This document shows, piece after piece, positions 51,361 to 61,619 of a DNA stretch of 64,000 nt. Within the stretch, counting starts at the first letter, position 1. Each line of letters starts with the position of its first letter. Both the position numbers and the translations under genes were made by a program. Under the pieces are notes generated by a model. That model saw only the letters and a program-made list of their open reading frames with translations, searched no databases and was not told the origin of the DNA. Where the stretch lies: the NCBI GenBank assembly GCA_023212725.1, contig JALBYF010000020.1, positions 62,001 through 126,000 of the forward strand, read 5' to 3'. Source of the DNA: Tranzscheliella williamsii. Its lineage: Eukaryota > Basidiomycota > Ustilaginomycetes > Ustilaginales > Ustilaginaceae.

Positions 51361-52967
51361 CGGAGCACGGCTTCCAGCTTACCCGGCTTGACAACTACGC
51401 CGGACATCTGCGTCCTCTTCCAGCCCCGCGAGCTCGCCTCCCCGGCCTTGATTGCCCCGTCAATGTTCCGGGCCGGGTCCAGCGCCGCCTCTTCCGCCAG
51501 CAGATCGGCGCCTTTGCCGCTACCGGCGTTGGCAAACGCCCACGTCTCGTATATGCTCTCTGGCTTCTCGCAGCCGGGCGGGAAGAGAACCGGATGGTTG
51601 GCAGTGTAGTGCGAGGCGACGAGACCGCGGTGGCGCAGCATCCGCACCGCGTCGTTGAGGTCCACGGCACCCGATCCAACCAGAGCGGCATAGAGGCCAG
51701 AACCGTGTCCAGCAGCCCACTGTACGTGATCCTGGATCAAGTCGACCGAGAACTCTTTGCGCAGGACTTGCAGAAACGCCAGGGTACACGTAAGGATGGC
51801 AGGCTGCGCATTTTCGGCGCGGGTGAGCTCGAGCTGATCGCCGGAAAAGACGAGGTCTCTCAACCATCCACGCCGCCCACGAGCTACGGCTGTGCCGCTA
51901 GCCAAGAGCCCTTGCTTGGGATCCATGTGGCGGGTCTTGGCCAGTTCGGCTTCGAAGAGCTCCCTCTGCTCGGCTGACTCGGCGCGGTCGCCCTGGACAT
52001 GGTGATGCGAGTTGCGCCCCGGTGTCATCATCAGCGCTTCTTCCGCCTGATGCCACACCGAACGTGCTGAGCGGAACGCCTTGTAGAGGTCCTTGGACAT
52101 GGCAACGTATTGCGAGCCTTGGCCGGGAAAGATGAGGGCGGATTTCTTCCTGACGATGCCGATGCCCGGATGACCCTGCCCGACACCGGCAGTGGCGGCG
52201 CCACCTAAGGGAGGCTGGATGCCCGGCGCAACAAAGGAAGACGCATTGAAGGAGGATGACGGCGAGGAAAAGTAGGTATGTTGCGGTAGCGGCTGCTCGC
52301 TACGTGTAGATGGAGAATACCTGTGCTCGTATCTGGACGAAACAGCGTCGCCCATGCCAGATGGCTTGGCCGGGCCCGACATATGCGTAGTATTCATCTT
52401 GCGCTTGCCATAGTTGGGGATGGCGCCTTTGCCGGCATTGCCCATCACAATGGAGGCAGACGGTGGGTTCGGCTTGGACGTAGATGACGATTCCGAGTTA
52501 CTCGCTGCCACGGGACCGCCTTGGCTTTTGGCACCGCCGCCGTACGCCCAAATGTCATCCGGCTGGTCTGCGGCATTGGTCGATTTGGAAGGGACAGCGG
52601 ATTGAGATGCATTCCTGGCAGGGCTAGGGGAGCCGAGAGCCGCAGTGCTGTTCTGCCTGACGGACGATGCGGACGCGGAGGGTGGCTTCGACGGGGCCTC
52701 GGGTTCGATTGCAGCGCCAGACGATGGTGTTAGCGAGGAGATGAGTGGATGCGCGGATTGGCCAAGGGTGCGGTAACGCGCGACATAAGCATTGTCGCGG
52801 ATCTGGGCGAGCGTTTGCCTTCTGGACACTGGCGTAGCCGGGCTTGCGGCCGAGCCGGCAATGGCTGTAGACGAGTAATGCGGCTTGGACGGACCAGCCC
52901 TGGGGCGCTTTGCCAGCGGGGAGCCAAGCAGCTCCCGAGCGGGTCCAGCACAGCGGTGCGACAACAT
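50718..52967 (-). CDS. MCT1: Malonyl-CoA:ACP transacylase, mitochondrial type, with atypical nucleophile elbow
   Basis: 749 residues from ATG 52967. The start (MLSHRCAGPARELLGSPLAKR) is Arg-rich without acids, as in a mitochondrial presequence. About 250 residues of Ser/Pro-rich, probably disordered sequence precede the FabD-like domain: IFPGQGSQ (near residue 282), LVFSGDQLELTRAENAQPAI, the arginine in LRHRG, and the histidine of AYHTSLM (near 604). The enzyme loads malonate onto ACP for type II mitochondrial fatty acid and lipoate synthesis. The usual GHSLG elbow reads GHGSG here (near residue 420): the serine position is glycine, with a serine one residue later. The domain also has an insert of about 60 residues after the first helix. 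Confidence 0.8.
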   Translation of the reverse strand: MLSHRCAGPARELLGSPLAKRPRAGPSKPHYSSTAIAGSAASPATPVSRRQTLAQIRDNAYVARYRTLGQSAHPLISSLTPSSGAAIEPEAPSKPPSASASSVRQNSTAALGSPSPARNASQSAVPSKSTNAADQPDDIWAYGGGAKSQGGPVAASNSESSSTSKPNPPSASIVMGNAGKGAIPNYGKRKMNTTHMSGPAKPSGMGDAVSSRYEHRYSPSTRSEQPLPQHTYFSSPSSSFNASSFVAPGIQPPLGGAATAGVGQGHPGIGIVRKKSALIFPGQGSQYVAMSKDLYKAFRSARSVWHQAEEALMMTPGRNSHHHVQGDRAESAEQRELFEAELAKTRHMDPKQGLLASGTAVARGRRGWLRDLVFSGDQLELTRAENAQPAILTCTLAFLQVLRKEFSVDLIQDHVQWAAGHGSGLYAALVGSGAVDLNDAVRMLRHRGLVASHYTANHPVLFPPGCEKPESIYETWAFANAGSGKGADLLAEEAALDPARNIDGAIKAGEASSRGWKRTQMSGVVVKPGKLEAVLREVEQVGRDIREGKVASVARDEVVEVANVNSQLQIVLSGSRVGVSYCCDRLRSKGLGARAVNLPVSGAYHTSLMREASDFLRPVVQQLPVSDPVGLALVSSVDGQVLPDRAAIRADLAGALARPVHWLSSIDTLLAQGVERFICLGPGRACAHLLSKELAYRDRHTPAQSAYEVWSLATADDVAQLAHALADLSHRDGILPPAPAVNPDSLTPD

Positions 52968-53920
52968 TGTGTTGCGCTCAGTCCAGATTCCACGTGGCCC
53001 ACCAACTCGCTGTATATCAACGCCGGTGGTGAGGAAAGGGGAAGCAGGATGTTGACTCTCAAGAGGCAAAGATGGATCTCATCCTGCAGAGTACGTTGAG
53101 TGCCAGGCGTGCGCGGTAAAAGGAAGCGGATGCGGTCGCCGGGACGTTGCGTTGGTAGTGAATGGAACTATAGATAGAGGCTCAGTGTGGCACTGAGAGA
53201 CGAGAGGAAGCGAGTAGTCGGTACGGTGGGATGAGCATCAGGATGGTACGAGTGGCCGGTACTGCTGCAGTTGGCATCCGGCAGCGCGGTAATTGCATAT
53301 CCCACCTATGCGGATTTCTCCCCGGACTCACAGGACGACTGCGCAACTCCAAGCCAGCGATGGAATTCATAATCGTAATTTCCATGACTGACTCACTCAA
53401 CTCGCACTCACAAGCTATCCAGAACGTGACCCAGGCGCATACTTAGTGTGGCTGTTAGAGTAAAGATTCCTAGGTTTCGTTTTCGTACGAGTCATCGGTT
53501 TTGAAAAGGAAGAGCTTAACAGTGTGTCACTCGCGCTAATTCGCCGTCCGAACTTCCGGTCAGCCGAAGCGGAAACGTTATTGGCCGATGTCATAAGCAG
53601 GATGCCGCAAGAATCTCAGTCACTAAGGGAGACTAGATGCGTACATACATACACCAGACAAAACCTGCAAATCCTTCCTTTCCTTGTACCGCGCACGGAG
53701 ATTGACCACTTGCAATCTCCGAGAAGGCCAACCACCTCTATGTGACAAGTAGATAAGAGCGCACGTCTAGCCGACCAGTAGACGTTTGCGTAGACGCTTC
53801 GAAGCGACTTCCACCATACCGATCCCATCCTGCGGCGTAGTAGCATTTGCCCACCATCCGCCGTCCATTAGCCGTCTATTTGCCACCCAGTCAACCTCCA
53901 TTTGCCTCCCGGCCACCGTC
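52968..53920. promoter_or_regulatory. Divergent promoter region
   Basis: About 950 bases between the MCT1-like start (52967, minus) and the MFS start (53921, plus). It becomes AT-richer near 53440-53520. No gene, RNA or repeat is supported. Confidence 0.45.
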
Positions 53921-55522
53921 ATGGCGCAAACGACTTCTTCGGTCAAGCTGTATAATGATGGCCTTGGCGGTCAAATCCGCCAAGTCGTGGCCGTGGTTTC
54001 ACTATGCTCGGCGATGCTGTTGACGCAAGCGGTGCTTGGGCAGACCGTTATTCCGGTTCGCTTCGTCGCAGAGACGTTCGATGTGCTTCAACAGGAAGGC
54101 CAGCAATCCTGGTTCGCCGCCAGCTTCTCGCTAACCGTAGGCACCTTTGTCCTACCTGCCGGTCGGATTGGCGACATCTACGGCCATAAGCTCCTCGTTA
54201 TTGTAGGCTATACCTGGCTTTGTCTATGGTCGCTCATCGCTGGGCTCTCTCATTATACCGGCTCCTACATTTTCTTTGATGTCTGTCGCGCCATGCAAGG
54301 CGTTGCATGTGCCATTTTGCTACCCAACTCGCTCGCTATCCTCGGTCGTCTCTTTCCTCCAGGCTCTTATGCCAAGCATCTCAGCTTCTCTTTCTTTGCC
54401 GCCACCGCCCCGAACGGTTTTCTGGTCGGTTCTATTTTCACGGGTCTCGTCGCCATTAACGCAGATATGGGCTGGCCATGGGGCTTCTATCTCCTCGCCA
54501 TCGTCACTGCACTGCTTGCCCTCCTCTGTGCCCTCATCCTTCCCACCGAGGCTCAGATGTGCAGCATTACCGACACATGGTCGGCATCAACTGACAGCGG
54601 CAATTCCTCTCCGGACAACTCGTCCAGCTCCTCCAGCGTCAGCACCGAATCGTCGGCCAGATCCATCTGGCAAAGGCTAGATTGGTTTGGCTGCCTTACC
54701 GGTGTCTCTGGCCTTATTCTATTCAACTTCGCTTTCAACCAAGCTCTCGTTGTCGGCTGGGAGACAGTCTACGTCTACGTCCTGCTCATCGTCGGCTTTT
54801 TGCTCATTGGACTCTTCTTGGTTGGCGAGGCCAAGGTTGTCTGTCCACTCGTACCCACAAGCGTGTTCAGCTTGACCGGTTCACTGATCCTGATCTGTCT
54901 CGGCTTTGGATGGGCTTCGTTTGGCATCTGGGTCTTTTACCTCAACCTTTTCCAGCAGAACATCCGCGGCTACTCGGCCATGTTCACCATCCTCACCTAT
55001 GTGCCCGCCGGTTTCAGCGGTATTGTCGCCGCTTTCTCGTCGGCTTACATCCTGGGTCGCACGAGCGCACCCTTTGTCATGCTGCTGTCTCTTCTTGCCT
55101 TCTGCATTGGGAGCAACTTGGCCGGTAACGCGCCGGTCCACACGCCGGCGCTGCCATACATTTCTTCGGGGATCATGCCGTTCGGCATGGATATGTCGTT
55201 CCCTGCCGCCAGCATCATCCTGAGCGACCTGCTGCCATCGCACCAGCAAGGCACGGCGAGCAGCCTCGTCAACACGGTGGTAAACTACTCGATCGCGCTG
55301 GGTTTGGGCTTCGCCGGTGTCGTCGAGACTCACGTCAACAACGGCGGCCAAGACCCTCTCAAGGGCTACCGCGGCGCTTTCTACATGGGCATCGGCTTTG
55401 CCAGCGCTGGCGTCGTCTGCGCGCTCGCCAACATGCTCCTGCACATGAGGCCGAAGCAGCATTCTGCTCACGCCGAAAAAGGTCGTCAAGACACCGAGAA
55501 CCCCTCCGCGCTGCTTGAATAA
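53921..55522 (+). CDS. MFS transporter, DHA2 (14-TM) type
   Basis: 533 residues from ATG 53921, single exon. About fourteen hydrophobic segments, with the loop signature GRIGDIYGHK, the TM4 region CRAMQGVACAILLPNS, and a Ser-rich central loop (about residues 215-245) between TM6 and TM7. The spacing of helices fits the DHA2 group of drug or aminotriazole-resistance type proton antiporters. Substrate unknown. The reading frame extends upstream without an ATG, so 53921 (MAQTTSSVK) is the start. It is flanked by unrelated housekeeping genes. Confidence 0.85.
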   Translation: MAQTTSSVKLYNDGLGGQIRQVVAVVSLCSAMLLTQAVLGQTVIPVRFVAETFDVLQQEGQQSWFAASFSLTVGTFVLPAGRIGDIYGHKLLVIVGYTWLCLWSLIAGLSHYTGSYIFFDVCRAMQGVACAILLPNSLAILGRLFPPGSYAKHLSFSFFAATAPNGFLVGSIFTGLVAINADMGWPWGFYLLAIVTALLALLCALILPTEAQMCSITDTWSASTDSGNSSPDNSSSSSSVSTESSARSIWQRLDWFGCLTGVSGLILFNFAFNQALVVGWETVYVYVLLIVGFLLIGLFLVGEAKVVCPLVPTSVFSLTGSLILICLGFGWASFGIWVFYLNLFQQNIRGYSAMFTILTYVPAGFSGIVAAFSSAYILGRTSAPFVMLLSLLAFCIGSNLAGNAPVHTPALPYISSGIMPFGMDMSFPAASIILSDLLPSHQQGTASSLVNTVVNYSIALGLGFAGVVETHVNNGGQDPLKGYRGAFYMGIGFASAGVVCALANMLLHMRPKQHSAHAEKGRQDTENPSALLE

Positions 55523-55779
55523 TCTACCATACCCATTGCCCCTGTAATCGCGCATGTTACGGACTTTTCTTACCTCCTCTGCATTGTATTACCTCAACGT
55601 TGCGCATAGACCACCGCGGCTTTACAAGCTAGCTTTCGAGTCATCTGTAGCCCATCTGTGTCGTTCTTTGCGGAATCGCGGCCATAAGGGCCCACTGCGA
55701 GGTGATGGGGATCTATGGATGGGGGTCGGCTGTGCTGAGGGATGCTGGCCACCGACGCGCGAGCGGGAGGGGTGAGAGG

Positions 55780-57162
55780 CTAGAAAGAGTCAGCGTCGCT
55801 CTGTTCCGAGGCGCTTTCGACATCGATGAATTCGCCGTCGCTGCCTCTTTCGCGCTGGAGGTGGTTGCTGCTGTTTCTGCGGCGCTTGGACGACGCTGTG
55901 CCGAAGGGGGTGGCGAGCGGGGCGTCGGGAGTCGGCCGCCGACGCAAGCCGGTGATTTGCATGTCGATGTCCGCATCGTCGTCTTCGTCGAGGATGTCTT
56001 GCTCGGCGTCGTCGTCCGAATCGTCGCCCAGGGGGTTCGCGGCGCTGTGGCCCGCCAGTGAGCCCGACCGAATCGGCAGCTTGGCTTTAGCCTCGAGCTT
56101 CGGCGTGGCGGACCCGGCAGCAAGCGCCATGTCGTCGTCCGAGATTTCGCCTTCCTCCTCGCCGTCCTGGCCATCGTCTGAGTCAGAGCCATCCTCGGAA
56201 TCGGATGGGTCCGAGCCAGGGTCGTCGAAGGACTCCTCCGCTTCGTCATCGTTGTCTTCGTTCTCCTCGTCCGCCCGTTTCCGCTTCTTGGCCGACTGGC
56301 CACGGCCGACCGCCTCATTCGGCGGTGGTACACGGCTGCGCACAGCGTCCTTGCTCGGTGACGCTGATTCGCCTTTGCTTCCATTTTCCAACAGCGTGGA
56401 CTCGGAACCGGCCCTGCCACCGCGCTTGATATTCTGTGGGTTTAATGGAGAGCCGCTCAGGACGGTGGTCGAATTGCTCAGCCCGGACGGCGCGAAAGTG
56501 TGTGATGAGTAGCTGCGCGCCATACTGGCTGGGGTGTCAGAAGGTGGCGGAGTTGGCGAAGTGGTCTTGAGCTTCTTGTTCATGCGGGCGTTGGCGATGG
56601 TACTAGCCGAAAGCGGGCTGAGTGCTCGCTTGCTCGCGACCGCACCGTTCTTGGTGGCCTTCTTTTTGACCAAGCTGTCTTCATCCAGATCGCTGCTGTA
56701 TCGCGGCGTTCCCGCGGCACTGATCCGGGCGGAGGTGGACGAGGAGGCGGTGGCTTTGGCATTCCTCGCGGCTCCTTTGCGTCCACCCTTGGAGCCCATG
56801 CCCATACACTTGGCAAGGTGAGTGGCATACCGGTTGGAACTGACCTGCCGCGAACAGACAAGACACTCGAAGAGCGGATTGTTGGAGTAATAGTCCGGCT
56901 TGTTCGAGCTCGATGCCGCCCCCGGGGCCGGCGTCCCCGCTGCTGACCCACCGTCCGTCTGAGAGGCATCCTCGCCTGCGCTGTCCGGCGCAGTCTGCGC
57001 CGCTGCTGGCGTGTGCGCCTGGCAGCGAGTACCGCAGAGCTTGCATATGGAACGTGCGCGCTTGATGGTCGCGTGCGTATGAAGCGCGGTATCTAGGACG
57101 ATCTCTTGGAGCAGGGAATCGAGCAGCTTGCCCGCTATCAATCTTTTGGCATCATTGGTCAT
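55780..57162 (-). CDS. SGF11: SAGA deubiquitinase-module subunit SGF11-like
   Basis: 460 residues from ATG 57162. An N-terminal amphipathic helix (AKRLIAGKLLDSLLQEIV) corresponds to the SGF11 helix that docks in the Ubp8 module. A single zinc finger follows near residues 97-119 (FECLVCSRQVSSNRYATHLAKC), the C2HC SGF11 signature used to hold Ubp8 on the nucleosome acidic patch. The remaining 340 residues are Ser-rich and highly acidic (EDNDDEAEESFDD near 300 and further runs), with basic clusters. The yeast protein is only about 100 residues, so the long acidic tail is an addition. It acts in the nucleus, in histone H2B deubiquitination. Confidence 0.75.
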   Translation of the reverse strand: MTNDAKRLIAGKLLDSLLQEIVLDTALHTHATIKRARSICKLCGTRCQAHTPAAAQTAPDSAGEDASQTDGGSAAGTPAPGAASSSNKPDYYSNNPLFECLVCSRQVSSNRYATHLAKCMGMGSKGGRKGAARNAKATASSSTSARISAAGTPRYSSDLDEDSLVKKKATKNGAVASKRALSPLSASTIANARMNKKLKTTSPTPPPSDTPASMARSYSSHTFAPSGLSNSTTVLSGSPLNPQNIKRGGRAGSESTLLENGSKGESASPSKDAVRSRVPPPNEAVGRGQSAKKRKRADEENEDNDDEAEESFDDPGSDPSDSEDGSDSDDGQDGEEEGEISDDDMALAAGSATPKLEAKAKLPIRSGSLAGHSAANPLGDDSDDDAEQDILDEDDDADIDMQITGLRRRPTPDAPLATPFGTASSKRRRNSSNHLQRERGSDGEFIDVESASEQSDADSF

Positions 57163-58460
57163 GGCCAAATCGCAGCTTGCGTCGTTGATGCTAGCGGCGC
57201 CGTTCAGAGCAGACAGTACCTCTTTCGGCAGCAAAAAATGGCGTCTTATAGGTCAGAGCTGCCAGGCAAGGTCAGGGTAGAGGTCGGCGTATCAAACTGA
57301 CAGCCCCCCGAACACAATGTGGAGTGCTGCATATTCGTGCGAGTCCAAAGGAAGGAGCTAAGAATCTAACACCCTACATGCGATTCAATGTTAGATTCGA
57401 TGTCCCAAGGTGTGGAGGCGGTGTGATGGGATGACGTGAGAACCACCGCGCAGATCGCGTGTCGGCGACTTTTCCCTATATGCTCCAGATGGAGTGTGCG
57501 GAATGGGAAGCATAGAACGACCGACTGTGTGACGCCCGTTACGAGTCAAGTCCCGCCCACGCGCGTATCTTCTTGGCTCCTGACTGCCGCACAGTGAGAA
57601 ACTCTGTCGACCTTCTTCTCCAGAACTTCCGTGCTTGGAGCCGGTGGAGAGTCGAGGCCCCGACAAGGCCCTAAGTGCGTGAATCCAATCTCCGCCGAAA
57701 GGTCTACCTGGTGACACGCTGATTGGTGCGCTGCAAGAATGCGGAGTGAGTGGAGACAGGTTCGGTTGGGCAATTGGCAGCAAACAGCCTTGCGAATGTG
57801 CGCCGAGCAGTTTGGCCCGCGGCAAGCCATATGTATAGGTTAGCGTTGTAGTACGCGCGATCTGCGTGAATTGCGCCTGCCAAGGTAGTTGCTATTATCA
57901 TTAGCACACGCCGCCGAGAGGATCCTTAGCCGGGTGCAGTTTTGGATTCAGAAGGATGCAGCCTGAATTTGTTGTAATGATTTCGAAGTTCGGCGAAGAG
58001 GCGGAGAAAAGTCGCTTGGGCATGCATGGCTGATAATGTGCCCACATCCAGAACGCATCGATACCTCCAGAACGAGCAAAGAGCGCCATGAGGCCATGAG
58101 TCAGGCAGCCGCCACTCGGCTCGTCATTGCTCTCATGGCCCCCCTTTCATGTCTTCTGACCATAGCCATACCAGGCCACCATCATCGGGCGCACGTTGCC
58201 AGTAGGCAAACAGCATGGTCGCAAGACGTCTTGGCTCCAACCTGCTGCTTGGCTGACAAAGGTTCCATCTCTGACTTTCACCTACCATCCCGCCTCGATC
58301 GCTTCCTTCCTGAGACGTCGTTTTCCCACACGATCTCACTGCGTGCGACGGGGGATCGCGACCCGTCTGAGCTCACGCTTTCCCGTCTCTGGACCTATCT
58401 TGCTGCTTTGTGCTCGCCCCAAATTAGATCTTCCGCCGTCAGCATACCGGTCACCGCATC
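57163..58460. promoter_or_regulatory. Divergent promoter region, 1.3 kb
   Basis: Between the SGF11-like and arrestin gene starts. A 10-bp inverted repeat (GAATCTAACA at 57362 and its complement at 57389, 17-nt loop) is the only structure noticed. No gene is supported; the open frame running into 58461 is 5' leader. Confidence 0.45.
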
Positions 58461-61280
58461 ATGTCACCCGCTAGCGTTACCATCACTCAGCTCGAGCCAG
58501 TTGTCTTTCTGCGAGGTCAATCGGCATCTGGCCAAGATGCTCGCGGCCGCCGGCGGCCGGTCGACATCGACGCGCCACCTTCGCAGCTTAGAGCCCTCGT
58601 CACCGTCTATCTCCCTAAGCCGTCCAAGATCAAAGACATCTCCATCTCCTTGACTGGAACCGCACGCACAGATTGGCCCGAAGGGATAGGCCCTAATCGG
58701 CTTGAGAGTGTCGAAGAAGTCACCATCTTCAAGCAGATCGTCAATCTCTACCACGCTAAGCAGGAGCTGTCCGGAACCGGACGGCGACGAAGCAATTCCG
58801 TCGGACCAGGCATCGGCCTCCAAGATGACGTTGATTGGGAGTATGCTGCTGCTAGCCAGGCAGCCTCCAGCAGCTCACGAGCCTCGCCCACGCCTTCACG
58901 CAGAGAAGAGGAACGCCCTCCGGGTCTGGCTCCCGGTAGTGGTGGTAGCAATCTCGCTCGTCAGATCGCCGGGGCTGCGGCCAAGGCGGGCAGTGCCATT
59001 ATCCCTCCCACCCTTCGTCCGGAAATGGGTCTGGGCAAACCTAAAGACGCCAGCAACGCACGCAACCGTCCACCGCTTCATCGTACCGGTTCTGGTACCA
59101 CATCTTGGACACATCTAGCCACCAGTCCTGAATTTCGCAGCAGTGATCCGATGCTATCCCCTTCGGCCCATCCCTACCATAACTTGTCTCCCCATAATTC
59201 AAGCAGTCTTTATCAGGATATTGCTTCGAGATCGCTTCCGAGTTCAGCCACGCTCGAACGTCCCCAGGGAACTACCACTTCGCCTCATCAAGATCTCTCA
59301 CGCTGGCAGGACTATTTTGAAGCGCGTGGCCATGATCAGCCACCGCTATACGTACCTCGGTCGGCTCCCCTCCAGGAATATAACGGCTGGCCTACCGAAA
59401 CCATCGCATCGACACCTGATGACACCGGTAGGTCTACACCTTCAACTGAAGCCCATAACACCGGTCTCAGCAACGGCAGCGGCGTCAGAGATCAAGAAAC
59501 ACTGCCTGCTGGCGCCTCGGCCAGCTTCACCAACCTTTCTCTGCAGAGACCCGATGTAGCGTCCTCCCAGCGAGTTGTGTCGGTGCCGGGAAAGAGTATT
59601 TTGCACACTCAACCCCCAGTAACGCCTCGTACCCGAGATCACACAGTGCGATTTGATCCTAATTATCGCCTTGATGAGGCAACTCCAGTGCAGAGCAATG
59701 CTAGCGGACGCTTAGCTTCGAAAAGTGCTCCATCCAGTAGACGCAACTCGCTCGAGCTGGAAAAGGAGAAAGCAGCCAACAAGAGCAAGTCGAATCAAAA
59801 GGCTGCCACAGACTCCAAGAACAAAAACGGAGTGGAAACCAAAAACAAGAAGCCTGGATTTAAGACGCTAATACATGGTCTCCTCAAAGAGCCGGACATG
59901 AAAGCCCAGATGCAAGGCGACGACATCGCAGCTTCAGAATCAAAGGAGTTCAAGAAGGGCACTTACACCTACCCAGTCTGCATTCCCCTGCCCTCCAATT
60001 TGCCGCCCACCTTGCATGCTGACTTTGGTTACAACCGGTACGTGCTCAAAGCCAACGTGGTACGAGCCGGCGCGCTCACTCCGAACCTGGTCTCGGAGCG
60101 CGAAGTCAGTCTCATTCACGCGCCTGACGAAGATGCCATGGACGAGATGGATTCGATCGTGGTTGAGCGATGCTGGGAAGATACACTGTCATATTTGGTT
60201 GTTTTCAGCGGCAAGAGCTTCCCGATCGGGCAGGCCATTCCCCTCTGGATCAAGTTTGTTCCGCTTGGCAAGATTCGGATATATCGCATCATTGCCACCT
60301 TAGAGGAAAAGACCGATTATTACGCCAAAGGTCGCCGAGTGGCGCGCCACGAAGTGCCCAGGAAATGGACGCTACTAAAACTTGGACATGCGAATGGTAC
60401 CGAACCTATTTTGCCTATACTGTCAGACTCGGCTGATGCATTGGATCGAAGTCCTCTTGCGCCCCTCGCCAGAGCTGCGGCAGGCGAGGAGGAAGATTCG
60501 GACAAGGTCCCTTCCATCCTCGACCCAACTGGACCATGGGAACTGGCTACGAATCTCATGATACCAGCTTGTGGCACGACCCGCATCAACTTAAGCACCA
60601 ACCACAACAAATCCAACATCGCTGTACACCACCTCATTCGTCTGTCCATCCGAGTTGGCAAGCCCGAAGACGACATTGCATATGCTGCCAACGGCGGGGC
60701 TTCCACCTCTAGGACCGGTGCTGGGAGTTCCGAGCATAAGCTGTACGACATTATTATCGAAGCACCCATTACCCTCACCTCGTCTCACACTGCTGTAGAA
60801 TGGACTTCGCTGCCCAATTACTGGAACCTTCCAGCAGAACCGGTCGACGGAGGTTCGCCAACTCAGATAGAGGTCCATTCAGCCGCTCGACACAATCTCC
60901 CGCCACCTATTCTGACGAGCCGGTCTGGCCTCGTTGGCAATCACATGCCTGGCTCGCCACCGCCAAATGCGCCGAATTCTCCGCCTGTTGCACGCAACCC
61001 GGCGCAGCTCTCCAGGAGGTGGTTGGCGCTCAGCGCCGACCATGTGCCAGGGGAGGGGGGCACGAGCAACGCTAGAAGCCGGAGCGAGCCTTCCGCTCCT
61101 CCGCCCCCAGCATATCAACCAAACGCCAGGAGCGGAGAGACGACCGTGGCCTCAACCAGGATGAACCCCCCGGCGACGGCACCGACCGCTGCCACCGCCG
61201 CAGGAGCAGCAGCCCCCCCTTCATCGGCGCCATCCGCATCGCGGCCAAGCACCACCTTGACTGTCGGCATGGCGCACTAA
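58461..61280 (+). CDS. Arrestin-related trafficking adaptor (ART/PalF-like)
   Basis: 939 residues from ATG 58461. The arrestin N-domain is split: VVFLRGQ and VTVYLPKPSKIKDISISLTG near residues 12-70, then a 350-residue Ser/Pro-rich insert, then TYTYPVCIPLPSNLPPT, a typical arrestin strand. The C-domain follows (about 560-810: LSYLVVFSGKSFPIGQAIPLWIKF, KIRIYRIIATLEEKTDY). A PPAY motif near residue 881 is a PPxY ligand for the WW domains of Rsp5-type ubiquitin ligases. Such adaptors bring the ligase to plasma-membrane transporters for endocytosis. A basic Lys/Asn-rich patch near residues 430-475 could bind membranes. The subfamily is not determined. Confidence 0.8.
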   Translation: MSPASVTITQLEPVVFLRGQSASGQDARGRRRPVDIDAPPSQLRALVTVYLPKPSKIKDISISLTGTARTDWPEGIGPNRLESVEEVTIFKQIVNLYHAKQELSGTGRRRSNSVGPGIGLQDDVDWEYAAASQAASSSSRASPTPSRREEERPPGLAPGSGGSNLARQIAGAAAKAGSAIIPPTLRPEMGLGKPKDASNARNRPPLHRTGSGTTSWTHLATSPEFRSSDPMLSPSAHPYHNLSPHNSSSLYQDIASRSLPSSATLERPQGTTTSPHQDLSRWQDYFEARGHDQPPLYVPRSAPLQEYNGWPTETIASTPDDTGRSTPSTEAHNTGLSNGSGVRDQETLPAGASASFTNLSLQRPDVASSQRVVSVPGKSILHTQPPVTPRTRDHTVRFDPNYRLDEATPVQSNASGRLASKSAPSSRRNSLELEKEKAANKSKSNQKAATDSKNKNGVETKNKKPGFKTLIHGLLKEPDMKAQMQGDDIAASESKEFKKGTYTYPVCIPLPSNLPPTLHADFGYNRYVLKANVVRAGALTPNLVSEREVSLIHAPDEDAMDEMDSIVVERCWEDTLSYLVVFSGKSFPIGQAIPLWIKFVPLGKIRIYRIIATLEEKTDYYAKGRRVARHEVPRKWTLLKLGHANGTEPILPILSDSADALDRSPLAPLARAAAGEEEDSDKVPSILDPTGPWELATNLMIPACGTTRINLSTNHNKSNIAVHHLIRLSIRVGKPEDDIAYAANGGASTSRTGAGSSEHKLYDIIIEAPITLTSSHTAVEWTSLPNYWNLPAEPVDGGSPTQIEVHSAARHNLPPPILTSRSGLVGNHMPGSPPPNAPNSPPVARNPAQLSRRWLALSADHVPGEGGTSNARSRSEPSAPPPPAYQPNARSGETTVASTRMNPPATAPTAATAAGAAAPPSSAPSASRPSTTLTVGMAH

Positions 61281-61619
61281 ACGACTCCAATACACCTTCA
61301 CAGCGGATACTATGCGCATCGATCACTGTCACCGGATCTGTCATTTGTACTTTACGGCCATGCTTATGTCTCTGGGGACAAGCTTTCCCAATCAGAAGAA
61401 CCTCTTGTTACCGGTACAACTGCTAGCTTTGTGTCTTGACACTCTCCCTTCCGCTGCACTTTTGCCTCGGTCCTAATACAGGCTCACAATTACACTGACC
61501 AAAGGGAGAAAGTGGCGGAAGAGTCTAGATTTTAGCTGGGAAGGCGGTGCTCGTCGTCTCTATGTACGGAACATGCAGAGACAGTGATATACGGATCAGA
61601 TTGGCGTTGGGCGGGGGGT
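61281..61619. other. Convergent spacer
   Basis: About 340 bases between the stop codons of the arrestin and acyl-CoA oxidase genes. It should carry both 3' UTRs. Nothing else was seen. Confidence 0.5.

Noticed and set aside
57362..57398. 10-bp inverted repeat with a 17-nt loop in the SGF11/arrestin spacer
   Set aside because: Too short and isolated to be distinguished from chance in 64 kb.
58036..58653. 205-codon frame overlapping the arrestin start
   Set aside because: It overlaps the arrestin gene in another frame and lacks domain features; the part before 58461 is leader.
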